Source of the DNA: Balanoglossus misakiensis
Taxonomy: Eukaryota > Hemichordata
NCBI GenBank assembly: GCA_040954595.2
Contig: CM082586.2
Coordinates: 9,858,001 to 9,922,000, forward strand
Length of the DNA: 64,000 nucleotides
Reading direction: 5' to 3'
The position numbers were made by a program, and so were the translations under genes. Each line of letters starts with the position of its first letter. The first letter of the stretch is position 1. This document shows positions 1-14,309 of this stretch, one piece after another. The notes under the pieces were generated by a model that saw only the letters and a list, made by a program, of their open reading frames with translations, did no database searches and was not told the DNA's origin.

Positions 1-3000
1 TACAGAGTCTGGTGGAAAAATTTCTTATGCGCATAGTCCTATCATGTGTTCTGCGCATCACAACAGAATTCGGTAAATAAACGAGGCTGTTTGGAAGCAA
101 CCATTGAAATTTTAGAACTATCCGTCGATCTACAGAGTCTAGTGGAAAACGTTCTTATGCGCATAGGCCTATCTATGTGTTATGCGCATCACAACAGAAA
201 TCGGTAAATAAACGAGGCTGTGTTTGGAAGCAACCATGGACATTTTAGAACTATCTCTCGATCTACAGAGTCTATAGTGGAAAACTTTCTTATGCACATA
301 TGCCTATCTATGTGTTCTGCGCCTCACAACAGAAATCGGTAAATAAACGAGGCTGTTTAAAAGCAACCATGGAAATTTTACAGCTATCCGTCGATCTACA
401 GAGTCTAGTGGAAACGTTCTTATGCGCATAGGCCTATATATGTGTTCTGCGCATCACAACAGAATTTTGTAAACAAACGAGGCTGTGTTTGGAAGCAACC
501 ATGGACATTTTAGAACTATCTCTCGATCTACAGAGTCTATAGTGGAAAACTTTCTTATGCACATATGCCTATCTATGTGTTCTGCGCCTCACAACAGAAT
601 TCGGTAAATAAACGAGGCTGTTTGAAAGCAACCATGGAAATTTTACAACTATCCGTTGATCTACAGAGTCTAGTGGAAAACGTTATTATGCGCATAGGCC
701 TATATATGTGTTCTGCGCATCACAACAGAATTGTGTAAACAAACGAGGCTGTGTTTGGAAGCAACCATGGAAATTTTAGAACTATCTCTCGATCTACAGA
801 GTCTAGTGGAAAACTTTATTATGCACATATGCCTATCTATGTGTTCTGCGCATCACAACAGAAATCGGTAAATAAACGAGGCTGTTTGGAAGCAACCATG
901 GAAATTTTACAACTATCCGTCGATCTACAGAGTCTGGTGGAAAACTTTCTTATGCGCATAGGCCTATTACGTGCTCTGCGCCTCACAACAGAATTCGGTA
1001 AATAAACGAGGCTGTTTGGAAGCAACCATGGAAATTTTAGAACTATCCGTCGATCTACAGAGTCTAGTGGAAAAATGTCTTATGCGCATAGGCCTATCAT
1101 GTGTTCTGCGCCTCACAACAGAAATCGGTAAATAAACGAGGCTGTTTGGAAGTAACCATGGAAATTGTACAACTATCCGTCGATCTACAGAGTCTAGTGG
1201 AAAACGTTCTTATGCGCATAGGCCTATCTATGTGTTATGCGCATCACAACAGAAATCGGTAAATAAACGAGGCTGTATTTGGAAGCAACCATGAAATTTT
1301 ACAACTATCCGTCGATCTACAGAGTCTAGTGGAAAAATGTCTCATGCGCATAGGCCTATCATGTGTTCTGCGCCTCACAACAGAAATCGGTAAATAAACG
1401 AGGCTGTTTGGAAGCAACCATAGAAATTTTACAGCTATCCGTCGATCTACAGAGTCTAGTGGAAACGTTCTTATGCGCATAGGCCTATATATGTGTTCTG
1501 CGCATCACAACAGAATGTTGTAAACAAACGAGGCTGTGTTTGGTAGCAACCATGGACATTTTAGAACTATCTCTCGATCTACAGAGTCTATAGTGGAAAA
1601 CTTTCTTATGCACATATGCCTATCTATGTGTTCTGCGCCTCACAACAGAATTCGGTAAATAAACGAGGCTGTTTGGAAGCAACCATGGAAATTTTACAAC
1701 TATCCGTCGATCTACAGAGTCTAGTGGAAAACGTTATTATGCGCATAGGCCTATATATGTGTTCTGCGCATCACAACAGAATTTTGTAAACAAACGAGGC
1801 TGTGTTTGGAAGCAACCATGGACATTTTAGAACTATCTCTCGATCTACAGAGTCTATAGTTGGAAACTTTCTTATGCACATAGGCCTATCTATGTGTTCT
1901 GTGCCTCACAACAGAATTCGGTAAATAAACGAGGCTGTTTGGAAGCAACCATGGAAATTTTAGAACTATCCGTCGATCTACAGAGTCTAGTGGAAAACGT
2001 TCTTATGCGCATAGGCCTATATATGTGTTCTGCGCATCACAACAGAATTTTGTAAACAAACGAGGCTGTGTTTGAAAGCAACCATGGAAATTTTAGAACT
2101 ATCTCTCGATGTACAGAGTCTATAGTGGAAAACTTTCTTATGCACATATGCCTATCTATGTGTTCTGCGCCTCAAAACAGAATTCCGTAAATAAACGAGG
2201 CTGTTTGGAAGCAAACATGGAAATTTTAGAACTAACTCTCGATCTACAGAGTATAGTGGAAAACGTTCATATGCGCATAGGCCTATCTATGTGTTCTGCG
2301 CATCACAACAGAATTTTGTAAACAAACCAGGCTTTGTTTGGAAGCAACCATGGACATTTTAGAACTATTCGTCGATCTACGGAGTCTAGTGGAAAACTTT
2401 CTTATGCGCATAGGCATATGTATGTGTTCTACGCATCACAACAGAATTCGGTAAATAAACGAGGCTGTTTGGAAACAACCATGGAAATTTTTGAACTATC
2501 CGTTGATCTAAAGTTGAAAAGTTTTTTATGCGCATAGGCCTATCTATGTGTTCTGCGCCTCACAACAGAAATCGGTAAATAAACGAGGCTGTTTGGAAGC
2601 AACCATGGAAATTTTACAACTATCTCTCGATCTACAGAGTCTATAGTGGAAAACTTTCTTATTCACATATGCCTATCTATGTGTTCTGCGCCTCAAAACA
2701 GAATTCCGCAAATAAACGAGGCTGTTTGGAAGCAAACATGGAAGTTTTAGAACTATCTCTCGATCTACAGTGTATAGTGGAAAACGTTCATATGCGCATA
2801 GGCCTATCTATGTGTTCTGCGCATCACAACAGAATTTTGTAATCAATCGAGGATGTGTTTGGAAGCAATCATGGAAATTTTAGAACTATCCGTCGATCTA
2901 CAGAGTCTAGTGGGAAACTTTCTTATGCGCATAGGCATATGAATGTGTTCAGCGCATCACAACAGAATTTTGTAAATGAACGAGGCTGTGTTTGGAAACA

Positions 3001-3456
3001 ACCATGGAAATTTTAGAACTATCTCTCGATCTAAAGTTGAAAAGTTTCTTATGCGCATAGGCCTATTACGTGTTCTGCGCCTCACAACAGAATTCGGTAA
3101 ATAAACGAGGCTGTTTGGAAGCAACAATGGAAATTTTAGAACTATCCGTCGATCTACGGAGTATAGTGGAAAACGTTCATATGCGCATAGGCCTATATAT
3201 GTGTTCTGCGCATCACAACAGAATTTTGTAAACAATCGAGGATGTGTTTGGAAGCAATCATGGAAATTTTAGAACTATCCGTCGATCTACAGAGTCTAGT
3301 GGGAAACTTTCTTATGCGCATAGGCATATGTATGTGTTCAGCGCATCACAACAGAATTTTGTAAATGAACGAGGCTGTGTTTGGAAACAACCATGGAAAT
3401 TTTACAACTATCCGTCGATCTACGGAGTCTGGTGGAAAACTTTCTTATGCGCATAG
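1..3456 (+). repeat. Mixed-subtype satellite zone with local A/B dimer alternation
   Basis: Two monomer forms alternate here. One has TCGGTAAATAAACG followed by GTTTGG and usually CGCCTCAC. The other has TTTTGTAAACAAACG followed by GTGTTTGG and usually CGCATCAC. B-type junctions fall near 1537, 1801 and 2068, a dimer period of about 264-267 bp. From about 2100 the zone contains a distinctive cassette with ACTATTCGTCGATCTACGG, GCATATGTATG and a shortened monomer with GATCTAAAGTTGAAAAG. That cassette recurs at about 25690 and throughout 31700-51640. No long exact tandem duplication is evident inside this zone. Confidence 0.85.
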
Positions 3457-6400
3457 GCCTATTACGTGCTCTGCGCCTCACAACAGAATTCGGTAAATAA
3501 ACGAGGCTGTTTGGAAGCAACCATGGACATTTTAGAACTATCCGTCGATCTACAGAGTCTAGTGGAAAAATGTCTTATGCGCATAGGCCTGTCATGTGTT
3601 CTGCGCCTCACAACAGAAATCGGTAAATAAACGAGGCTGTTTGGAAGCAACCATGGAAATTGTACAACTATCCGTCGATCTACAGAGTCTAGTGGAAAAC
3701 GTTCTTATGCGCATAGGCCTATCTATGTGTTATGCGCATCACAACAGAAATCGGTAAATAAACGAGGCTGTATTTTGAAGCAACCATGAAATTTAACAAC
3801 TATCCGTCGATCTACAGAGTCTGGTGGAAAACTTCCTTATGCGCATAGACCTATTACGTGTTCTGCGCCTCACAACAGAATTCCGTAAATAAACGATGCT
3901 GTTTGGAAGCAACCATGGAAATTGTACAACTATCCGTCGATCTACAGAGTCTAGTGGAAAACGTTCTTATGCGCATAGGCCTATCTATGTGTTATGCGCA
4001 TCTCAACAGAAATCGGTAAATAAACGAGGCTGTGTTTGGAAGCAACCATGGACATTTTAGAACTATCTACAGAGTCTATAGTGGAAAACTTTCTTATGCA
4101 CATATGCCTATCTATGTGTTCTGCGCCTCACAACAGAAATCGGTAAATAAACGAGGCTGTTTAAAAGCAACCATGGAAATTTTACAGCTATCCGTCGATC
4201 TACAGAGTCTAGTGGAAACGTTCTTATGCGCATAGGCCTATATATGTGTTCTGCGCATCACAACAGAATTTTGTAAACAAACGAGGCTGTGTTTGGAAGC
4301 AACCATGGACATTTTAGAACTATCTCTCGATCTACAGAGTCTATAGTGGAAAACTTTCTTATGCACATATGCCTATCTATGTGTTCTGCGCCTCACAACA
4401 GAATTCGGTAAATAAACGAGGCTGTTTGGAAGCAACCATGGAAATTTTACAACTATCCGTCGATCTACAGAGTCTAGTGGAAAACGTTATTATGCGCATA
4501 GGCCTATATATGTGTTCTGCGCATCACAACAGAATTTTGTAAACAAACGAGGCTGTGTTTGGAAGCAACCATGGAAATTTTAGAACTATCTCTCGATCTA
4601 CAGAGTCTAGTGGAAAACTTTATTATGCACATATGCCTATCTATGTGTTCTGCGCATCACAACAGAAATCGGTAAATAAACGAGGCTGTTTGGAAGCAAC
4701 CATGGAAATTTTACAACTATCCGTCGATCTACAGAGTCTGGTGGAAAACTTTCTTATGCGCATAGGCATATGTATGTGTTCTACGCATCACAACAGAATT
4801 CGGTAAATAAACGAGGCTGTTTGGAAACAACCATGGAAATTTTTGAACTATCCGTTGATCTAAAGTTGAAAAGTTTTTTATGCGCATAGGCCTATCTATG
4901 TGTTCTGCGCCTCACAACAGAAATCGGTAAATAAACGAGGCTGTTTGGAAGCAACCATGGAAATTTTACAACTATCTCTCGATCTACAGAGTCTATAGTG
5001 GAAAACTTTCTTATTCACATATGCCTATCTATGTGTTCTGCGCCTCAAAACAGAATTCCGCAGATAAACGAGGCTGTTTGGAAGCAAACATGGAAGTTTT
5101 AGAACTATCTCTCGATCTACAGTGTATAGTGGAAAACGTTCATATGCGCATAGGCCTATCTATGTGTTCTGCGCATCACAACAGAATTTTGTAAACAATC
5201 GAGGATGTGTTTGGAAGCAATCATGGAAATTTTAGAACTATCCGTCGATCTACAGAGTCTAGTGGAAACTTTCTTATGCGCATAGGCATATGTATGTGTT
5301 CAGCGCATCACAACAGAATTTTGTAAATGAACGAGGCTGTGTTTGGAAACAACCATGGAAATTTTACAACTATCCGTCGATCTACGGAGTCTGGTGGAAA
5401 ACTTTCTTATGCGCATAGGCCTATTACGTGCTCTGCGCCTCACAACAGAATTCGGTAAATAAACGAGGCTGTTTGGAAGCAACCATGGAAATTTTAGAAC
5501 TATCCGTCGATCTACAGAGTCTAGTGGAAAAATGTCTTATGCGCATAGGCCTATCATGTGTTCTGCGCCTCACAACAGAAATCGGTAAATAAACGAGGCT
5601 GTTTGGAAGCAACCATGGAAATTGTACAACTATCCGTCGATGTACAGAGTCTAGTGGAAAACGTTCTTATGCGCATAGGCCTATCTATGTGTTATGCGCA
5701 TCACAACAGAAATCGGTAAATAAACGAGGCTGTATTTGGAAGCAACCATGAAATTTTACAACTATCCGTCGATCTACAGAGTCTGGTGGAAAACTTCCTT
5801 ATGCGCATAGACCTATTACGTGTTCTGCGCCTCACAACAGAATTCGGTAAATAAACGATGCTGTTTGGAAGCAACCATGGAAATTGTACAACTATCCGTC
5901 GATCTACAGAGTCTAGTGGAAAACGTTCTTATGCGCATAGGCCTATTACGTGCTCTGCGCCTCACAACAGAATTCGGTAAATAAACGAGGCTGTTTGGAA
6001 GCAACCATGGACATTTTAGAACTATCCGTCGATCTACAGAGTCTAGTGGAAAAATGTCTTATGCGCATAGGCCTGTCATGTGTTCTGCGCCTCACAACAG
6101 AAATCGGTAAATAAACGAGGCTGTTTGGAAGCAACCATGGAAATTGTACAACTATCCGTCGATCTACAGAGTCTAGTGGAAAACGTTCTTATGCGCATAG
6201 GCCTATCTATGTGTTATGCGCATCACAACAGAAATCGGTAAATAAACGAGGCTGTATTTTGAAGCAACCATGAAATTTAACAACTATCCGTCGATCTACA
6301 GAGTCTGGTGGAAAACTTCCTTATGCGCATAGACCTATTACGTGTTCTGCGCCTCACAACAGAATTCCGTAAATAAACGATGCTGTTTGGAAGCAACCAT

Positions 6401-8424
6401 GGAAATTGTACAACTATCCGTCGATCTACAGAGTCTAGTGGAAAACGTTCTTATGCGCATAGGCCTATCTATGTGTTATGCGCATCTCAACAGAAATCGG
6501 TAAATAAACGAGGCTGTGTTTGGAAGCAACCATGGACATTTTAGAACTATCTACAGAGTCTATAGTGGAAAACTTTCTTATGCACATATGCCTATCTATG
6601 TGTTCTGCGCCTCACAACAGAAATCGGTAAATAAACGAGGCTGTTTAAAAGCAACCATGGAAATTTTACAGCTATCCGTCGATCTACAGAGTCTAGTGGA
6701 AACGTTCTTATGCGCATAGGCCTATATATGTGTTCTGCGCATCACAACAGAATTTTGTAAACAAACGAGGCTGTGTTTGGAAGCAACCATGGACATTTTA
6801 GAACTATCTCTCGATCTACAGAGTCTATAGTGGAAAACTTTCTTATGCACATATGCCTATCTATGTGTTCTGCGCCTCACAACAGAATTCGGTAAATAAA
6901 CGAGGCTGTTTGGAAGCAACCATGGAAATTTTACAACTATCCGTCGATCTACAGAGTCTAGTGGAAAACGTTATTATGCGCATAGGCCTATATATGTGTT
7001 CTGCGCATCACAACAGAATTTTGTAAACAAACGAGGCTGTGTTTGGAAGCAACCATGGAAATTTTAGAACTATCTCTCGATCTACAGAGTCTAGTGGAAA
7101 ACTTTATTATGCACATATGCCTATCTATGTGTTCTGCGCATCACAACAGAAATCGGTAAATAAACGAGGCTGTTTGGAAGCAACCATGGAAATTTTACAA
7201 CTATCCGTCGATCTACAGAGTCTGGTGGAAAACTTTCTTATGCGCATAGGCATATGTATGTGTTCTACGCATCACAACAGAATTCGGTAAATAAACGAGG
7301 CTGTTTGGAAACAACCATGGAAATTTTTGAACTATCCGTTGATCTAAAGTTGAAAAGTTTTTTATGCGCATAGGCCTATCTATGTGTTCTGCGCCTCACA
7401 ACAGAAATCGGTAAATAAACGAGGCTGTTTGGAAGCAACCATGGAAATTTTACAACTATCTCTCGATCTACAGAGTCTATAGTGGAAAACTTTCTTATTC
7501 ACATATGCCTATCTATGTGTTCTGCGCCTCAAAACAGAATTCCGCAGATAAACGAGGCTGTTTGGAAGCAAACATGGAAGTTTTAGAACTATCTCTCGAT
7601 CTACAGTGTATAGTGGAAAACGTTCATATGCGCATAGGCCTATCTATGTGTTCTGCGCATCACAACAGAATTTTGTAAACAATCGAGGATGTGTTTGGAA
7701 GCAATCATGGAAATTTTAGAACTATCCGTCGATCTACAGAGTCTAGTGGAAACTTTCTTATGCGCATAGGCATATGTATGTGTTCAGCGCATCACAACAG
7801 AATTTTGTAAATGAACGAGGCTGTGTTTGGAAACAACCATGGAAATTTTACAACTATCCGTCGATCTACGGAGTCTGGTGGAAAACTTTCTTATGCGCAT
7901 AGGCCTATTACGTGCTCTGCGCCTCACAACAGAATTCGGTAAATAAACGAGGCTGTTTGGAAGCAACCATGGAAATTTTAGAACTATCCGTCGATCTACA
8001 GAGTCTAGTGGAAAAATGTCTTATGCGCATAGGCCTATCATGTGTTCTGCGCCTCACAACAGAAATCGGTAAATAAACGAGGCTGTTTGGAAGCAACCAT
8101 GGAAATTGTACAACTATCCGTCGATGTACAGAGTCTAGTGGAAAACGTTCTTATGCGCATAGGCCTATCTATGTGTTATGCGCATCACAACAGAAATCGG
8201 TAAATAAACGAGGCTGTATTTGGAAGCAACCATGAAATTTTACAACTATCCGTCGATCTACAGAGTCTGGTGGAAAACTTCCTTATGCGCATAGACCTAT
8301 TACGTGTTCTGCGCCTCACAACAGAATTCGGTAAATAAACGATGCTGTTTGGAAGCAACCATGGAAATTGTACAACTATCCGTCGATCTACAGAGTCTAG
8401 TGGAAAACGTTCTTATGCGCATAG
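3457..8424 (+). repeat. 2484-bp (19-monomer) tandem duplication, two copies
   Basis: Copy 1 is about 3457-5940 and copy 2 about 5941-8424. Many private variants recur exactly 2484 bp apart. These include ATGAAATTTAACAAC near 3786 and 6270, a monomer lacking the TCTCGATC stretch near 4065 and 6549, CCGCAGATAAACG near 5057 and 7541, and GATGTACAG near 5639 and 8123. I saw no difference between the copies at the sites I compared. A seam in the same register within the monomer, plus a length of 19 monomers, is what unequal crossover between out-of-register copies gives. The duplication looks recent relative to the general 2-10% monomer divergence. Confidence 0.9.
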
Positions 8425-8999
8425 GCCTATCTATGTGTTATGCGCATCACAACAGAAATCGGTAAATAAACGAGGCTGTGTTTGGAAGCAACCATGGACA
8501 TTTTAGAACTATCTCTCGATCTACAGAGTCTGTAGTGGAAAACTTTCTTATGCACATATGCCTATCTATGTGTTCTGCGCCTCACAACAGAATTCGGTAA
8601 ATAAACGAGGCTGTTTGGAAGCAACCATGGACATTTTACAGCTATCCGTCGATCTACAGAGTCTAGTGGAAACGTTCTTATGCGCATAGGCCTATATATG
8701 TGTTCTGCGCATCACAACAGAATTTTGTAAACAAACGAGGCTGTGTTTGGAAGCAACCATGGACATTTTAGAACTATCTCTCGATCTACAGAGTCTATAG
8801 TGGAAAACTTTCTTATGCACATATGCCTATCTATGTGTTCTGCGCCTCACAACAGAATTCGGTAAATAAACGAGGCTGTTTGGAAGCAACCATGGAAATT
8901 TTACAACTATCCGTCGATCTACAGAGTCTAGTGGAAAACGTTATTATGCGCATAGGCCTATATATGTGTTCTGCGCATCACAACAGAATTTTGTAAACA

Positions 9000-11900
9000 A
9001 ACGAGGCTGTGTTTGGAAGCAACCATGGAAATTTTAGAACTATCTCTCGATCTACAGAGTCTAGTGGAAAACTTTATTATGCACATATGCCTATCTATGT
9101 GTTCTGCGCATCACAACAGAAATCGGTAAATAAACGAGGCTGTTTGGAAGCAACCATGGAAATTTTACAACTATCCGTCGATCTACAGAGTCTGGTGGAA
9201 AACTTTCTTATGCGCATAGGCCTATTACGTGCTCTGCGCCTCACAACAGAATTCGGTAAATAAACGAGGCTGTTTGGAAGCAACCATGGACATTGTACAA
9301 CTATCCGTCGATCTACAAAGTCTAGTGGAAACGTTCTTATGCGCATAGGCCTATCAATGTGTTATGCGCATCACAACAGAAATCGGTAAATAAACGAGGC
9401 TGTATTTGGAAGCAACCATGAAATTTTACAACTATCCGTCGATCTACAGAGTCTAGTGGAAAAATGTCTCATGCGCATAGGCCTATCATGTGTTCTGCGC
9501 CTCACAACAGAAATCGGTAAATAAACGAGGCTGTTTGGAAGCAACCATGGAAATTTTACAGCTATCCGTCGATCTACAGAGTCTAGTGGAAAACGTTCTT
9601 ATGCGCATAGGCCTATCTATGTGTTATGCGCATCACAACAGAAATCGGTAAATAAACGAGGCTGTGTTTGGAAGCAACCATGGACATTTTAGAACTATCT
9701 CTCGATCTACAGAGTCTGTAGTGGAAAACTTTCTTATGCACATATGCCTATCTATGTGTTCTGCGCCTCACAACAGAATTCGGTAAATAAACGAGGCTGT
9801 TTGGAAGCAACCATGGAAATTTTACAGCTATCCGTCGATCTACAGAGTCTAGTGGAAAACGTTATTATGCGCATAGGCCTATATATGTGTTCTGCGCATC
9901 ACAACAGAATTTTGTAAACAAACGAGGCTGTGTTTGGAAGCAACCATGGACATTTTAGAACTATCTCTCGATCTACAGAGTCTATAGTGGAAAACTTTCT
10001 TATGCACATATGCCTATCTATGTGTTCTGCGCCTCACAACAGAATTCGGTAAATAAACGAGGCTGTTTGGAAGCAACCATGGAAATTTTACAACTATCCG
10101 TCGATCTACAGAGTCTAGTGGAAAACGTTATTATGCGCATAGGCCTATATATGTGTTCTGCGCATCACAACAGAATTTTGTAAACAAACGAGGCTGTGTT
10201 TGGAAGCAACCATGGAAATTTTAGAACTATCTCTCGATCTACAGAGTCTAGTGGAAAACTTTATTATGCACATATGCCTATCTATGTGTTCTGCGCATCA
10301 CAACAGAAATCGGTAAATAAACGAGGCTGTTTGGAAGCAACCATGGAAATTTTACAACTATCCGTCGATCTACAGAGTCTGGTGGAAAACTTTCTTATGC
10401 GCATAGGCCTATTACGTGCTCTGCGCCTCACAACAGAATTCGGTAAATAAACGAGGCTGTTTGGAAGCAACCATGGAAATTTTAGAACTATCCGTCGATC
10501 TACAGAGTCTAGTGGAAAAATGTCTTATGCGCATAGGCCTATCATGTGTTCTGCGCCTCACAACAGAAATCGGTAAATAAACGAGGCTGTTTGGAAGCAA
10601 CCATGGAAATTGTACAACTATCCGTCGATCTAAAGAGTCTAGTGGAAAACGTTCTTATGCGCATAGGCCTATCTATGTGTTATGCGCATCACAACAGAAA
10701 TCGGTAAATAAACGAGGCTGTATTTGGAAGCAACCATGAAATTTTACAACTATCCGTCGATCTACAGAGTCTGGTGGAAAACTTCCTTATGCGCATAGAC
10801 CTATTACGTGTTCTGCGCCTCACAACAGAATTCGGTAAATAAACGAGGCTGTTTGGAAGCAACCATGGACATTGTAGAACTATCCGTCGATCTACAAAGT
10901 CTAGTGGAAACGTTGTTATGCGCATAGGCCCATCAATGTGTTATGCGCATCACAACAGAAATCGGTAAATAAACGAGGCTGTATTTGGAAGCAACCATGA
11001 AATTTTACAACTATCCGTCGATCTACAGAGTCTAGTGGAAAAATGTCTCATGCGCATAGGCCTATCATGTGTTCTGCGCCTCACAACAGAAATCGGTAAA
11101 TAAACGAGGCTGTTTGGAAGCAACCATGGAAATTTTACAGCTATCCGTCGATCTACAGAGTCTAGTGGAAAAATGTCTCATGCGCATAGGCCTATCATGT
11201 GTTCTGCGCCTCACAACAGAAATCGGTAAATAAACGAGGCTGTTTGGAAGCAACCATGGAAATTTTACAGCTATCCGTCGATCTACAGAGTCTAGTGGAA
11301 ACGTTCTTATGCGCATAGGCCTATATATGTGTTCTGCGCATCACAACAGAATTTTGTAAACAAACGAGGCTGTGTTTGGTAGCAACCATGGACATTTTAG
11401 AACTATCTCTCGATCTACAGAGTCTATAGTGGAAAACTTTCTTATGCACATATGCCTATCTATGTGTTCTGCGCCTCACAACAGAATTCGGTAAATAAAC
11501 GAGGCTGTTTGGAAGCAACCATGGAAATTTTACAACTATCCGTCGATCTACAGAGTCTAGTGGAAAACGTTATTATGCGCATAGGCCTATATATGTGTTC
11601 TGCGCATCACAACAGAATTTTGTAAACAAACGAGGCTGTGTTTGGAAGCAACCATGGAAATTTTAGAACTATCTCTCGATCTACAGAGTCTAGTGGAAAA
11701 CTTTATTATGCACATATGCCTATCTATGTGTTCTGCGCATCACAACAGAAATCGGTAAATAAACGAGGCTGTTTGGAAGCAACCATGGAAATTTTACAAC
11801 TATCCGTCGATCTACAGAGTCTGGTGGAAAACTTTCTTATGCGCATAGGCCTATTACGTGCTCTGCGCCTCACAACAGAATTCGGTAAATAAACGAGGCT

Positions 11901-14266
11901 GTTTGGAAGCAACCATGGACATTGTACAACTATCCGTCGATCTACAAAGTCTAGTGGAAACGTTCTTATGCGCATAGGCCTATCAATGTGTTATGCGCAT
12001 CACAACAGAAATCGGTAAATAAACGAGGCTGTATTTGGAAGCAACCATGAAATTTTACAACTATCCGTCGATCTACAGAGTCTAGTGGAAAAATGTCTCA
12101 TGCGCATAGGCCTATCATGTGTTCTGCGCCTCACAACAGAAATCGGTAAATAAACGAGGCTGTTTGGAAGCAACCATGGAAATTTTACAGCTATCCGTCG
12201 ATCTACAGAGTCTAGTGGAAAACGTTCTTATGCGCATAGGCCTATCTATGTGTTATGCGCATCACAACAGAAATCGGTAAATAAACGAGGCTGTGTTTGG
12301 AAGCAACCATGGACATTTTAGAACTATCTCTCGATCTACAGAGTCTGTAGTGGAAAACTTTCTTATGCACATATGCCTATCTATGTGTTCTGCGCCTCAC
12401 AACAGAATTCGGTAAATAAACGAGGCTGTTTGGAAGCAACCATGGAAATTTTACAGCTATCCGTCGATCTACAGAGTCTAGTGGAAAACGTTATTATGCG
12501 CATAGGCCTATATATGTGTTCTGCGCATCACAACAGAATTTTGTAAACAAACGAGGCTGTGTTTGGAAGCAACCATGGACATTTTAGAACTATCTCTCGA
12601 TCTACAGAGTCTATAGTGGAAAACTTTCTTATGCACATATGCCTATCTATGTGTTCTGCGCCTCACAACAGAATTCGGTAAATAAACGAGGCTGTTTGGA
12701 AGCAACCATGGAAATTTTACAACTATCCGTCGATCTACAGAGTCTAGTGGAAAACGTTATTATGCGCATAGGCCTATATATGTGTTCTGCGCATCACAAC
12801 AGAATTTTGTAAACAAACGAGGCTGTGTTTGGAAGCAACCATGGAAATTTTAGAACTATCTCTCGATCTACAGAGTCTAGTGGAAAACTTTATTATGCAC
12901 ATATGCCTATCTATGTGTTCTGCGCATCACAACAGAAATCGGTAAATAAACGAGGCTGTTTGGAAGCAACCATGGAAATTTTACAACTATCCGTCGATCT
13001 ACAGAGTCTGGTGGAAAACTTTCTTATGCGCATAGGCCTATTACGTGCTCTGCGCCTCACAACAGAATTCGGTAAATAAACGAGGCTGTTTGGAAGCAAC
13101 CATGGAAATTTTAGAACTATCCGTCGATCTACAGAGTCTAGTGGAAAAATGTCTTATGCGCATAGGCCTATCATGTGTTCTGCGCCTCACAACAGAAATC
13201 GGTAAATAAACGAGGCTGTTTGGAAGCAACCATGGAAATTGTACAACTATCCGTCGATCTAAAGAGTCTAGTGGAAAACGTTCTTATGCGCATAGGCCTA
13301 TCTATGTGTTATGCGCATCACAACAGAAATCGGTAAATAAACGAGGCTGTATTTGGAAGCAACCATGAAATTTTACAACTATCCGTCGATCTACAGAGTC
13401 TGGTGGAAAACTTCCTTATGCGCATAGACCTATTACGTGTTCTGCGCCTCACAACAGAATTCGGTAAATAAACGAGGCTGTTTGGAAGCAACCATGGACA
13501 TTGTAGAACTATCCGTCGATCTACAAAGTCTAGTGGAAACGTTCTTATGCGCATAGGCCTATCAATGTGTTATGCGCATCACAACAGAAATCGGTAAATA
13601 AACGAGGCTGTATTTGGAAGCAACCATGAAATTTTACAACTATCCGTCGATCTACAGAGTCTAGTGGAAAAATGTCTCATGCGCATAGGCCTATCATGTG
13701 TTCTGCGCCTCACAACAGAAATCGGTAAATAAACGAGGCTGTTTGGAAGCAACCATGGAAATTTTACAGCTATCCGTCGATCTACAGAGTCTAGTGGAAA
13801 AATGTCTCATGCGCATAGGCCTATCATGTGTTCTGCGCCTCACAACAGAAATCGGTAAATAAACGAGGCTGTTTGGAAGCAACCATGGAAATTTTACAGC
13901 TATCCGTCGATCTACAGAGTCTAGTGGAAACGTTCTTATGCGCATAGGCCTATATATGTGTTCTGCGCATCACAACAGAATTTTGTAAACAAACGAGGCT
14001 GTGTTTGGTAGCAACCATGGACATTTTAGAACTATCTCTCGATCTACAGAGTCTATAGTGGAAAACTTTCTTATGCACATATGCCTATCTATGTGTTCTG
14101 CGCCTCACAACAGAATTCGGTAAATAAACGAGGCTGTTTGGAAGCAACCATGGAAATTTTCAACTATCCGTCGATCTACAGAGTCTAGTGGAAAACGTTA
14201 TTATGCGCATAGGCCTATATATGTGTTCTGCGCATCACAACAGAATTTTGTAAACAAACGAGGCTG
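9000..14266 (+). repeat. 2629-bp (20-monomer) tandem duplication inside HOR-A
   Basis: Copy 1 is about 9000-11637 and copy 2 about 11638-14266. The pair of blocks at 9009 and 10196 recurs at 11638 and 12825, each shifted by 2629 bp, with the same internal 1187-bp spacing. Small differences separate the copies. Position 10914 reads ACGTTGTTATG where the partner has ACGTTCTTATG, and copy 2 has a one-base loss in ATTTTCAAC near 14159 where copy 1 has ATTTTACAAC. Downstream of 14266 the pairing breaks. Confidence 0.85.
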
Positions 14267-14309
14267 TTTGGAAGCAACCATGGAAATTTTACAGCTATCC
14301 GTCGATCTA

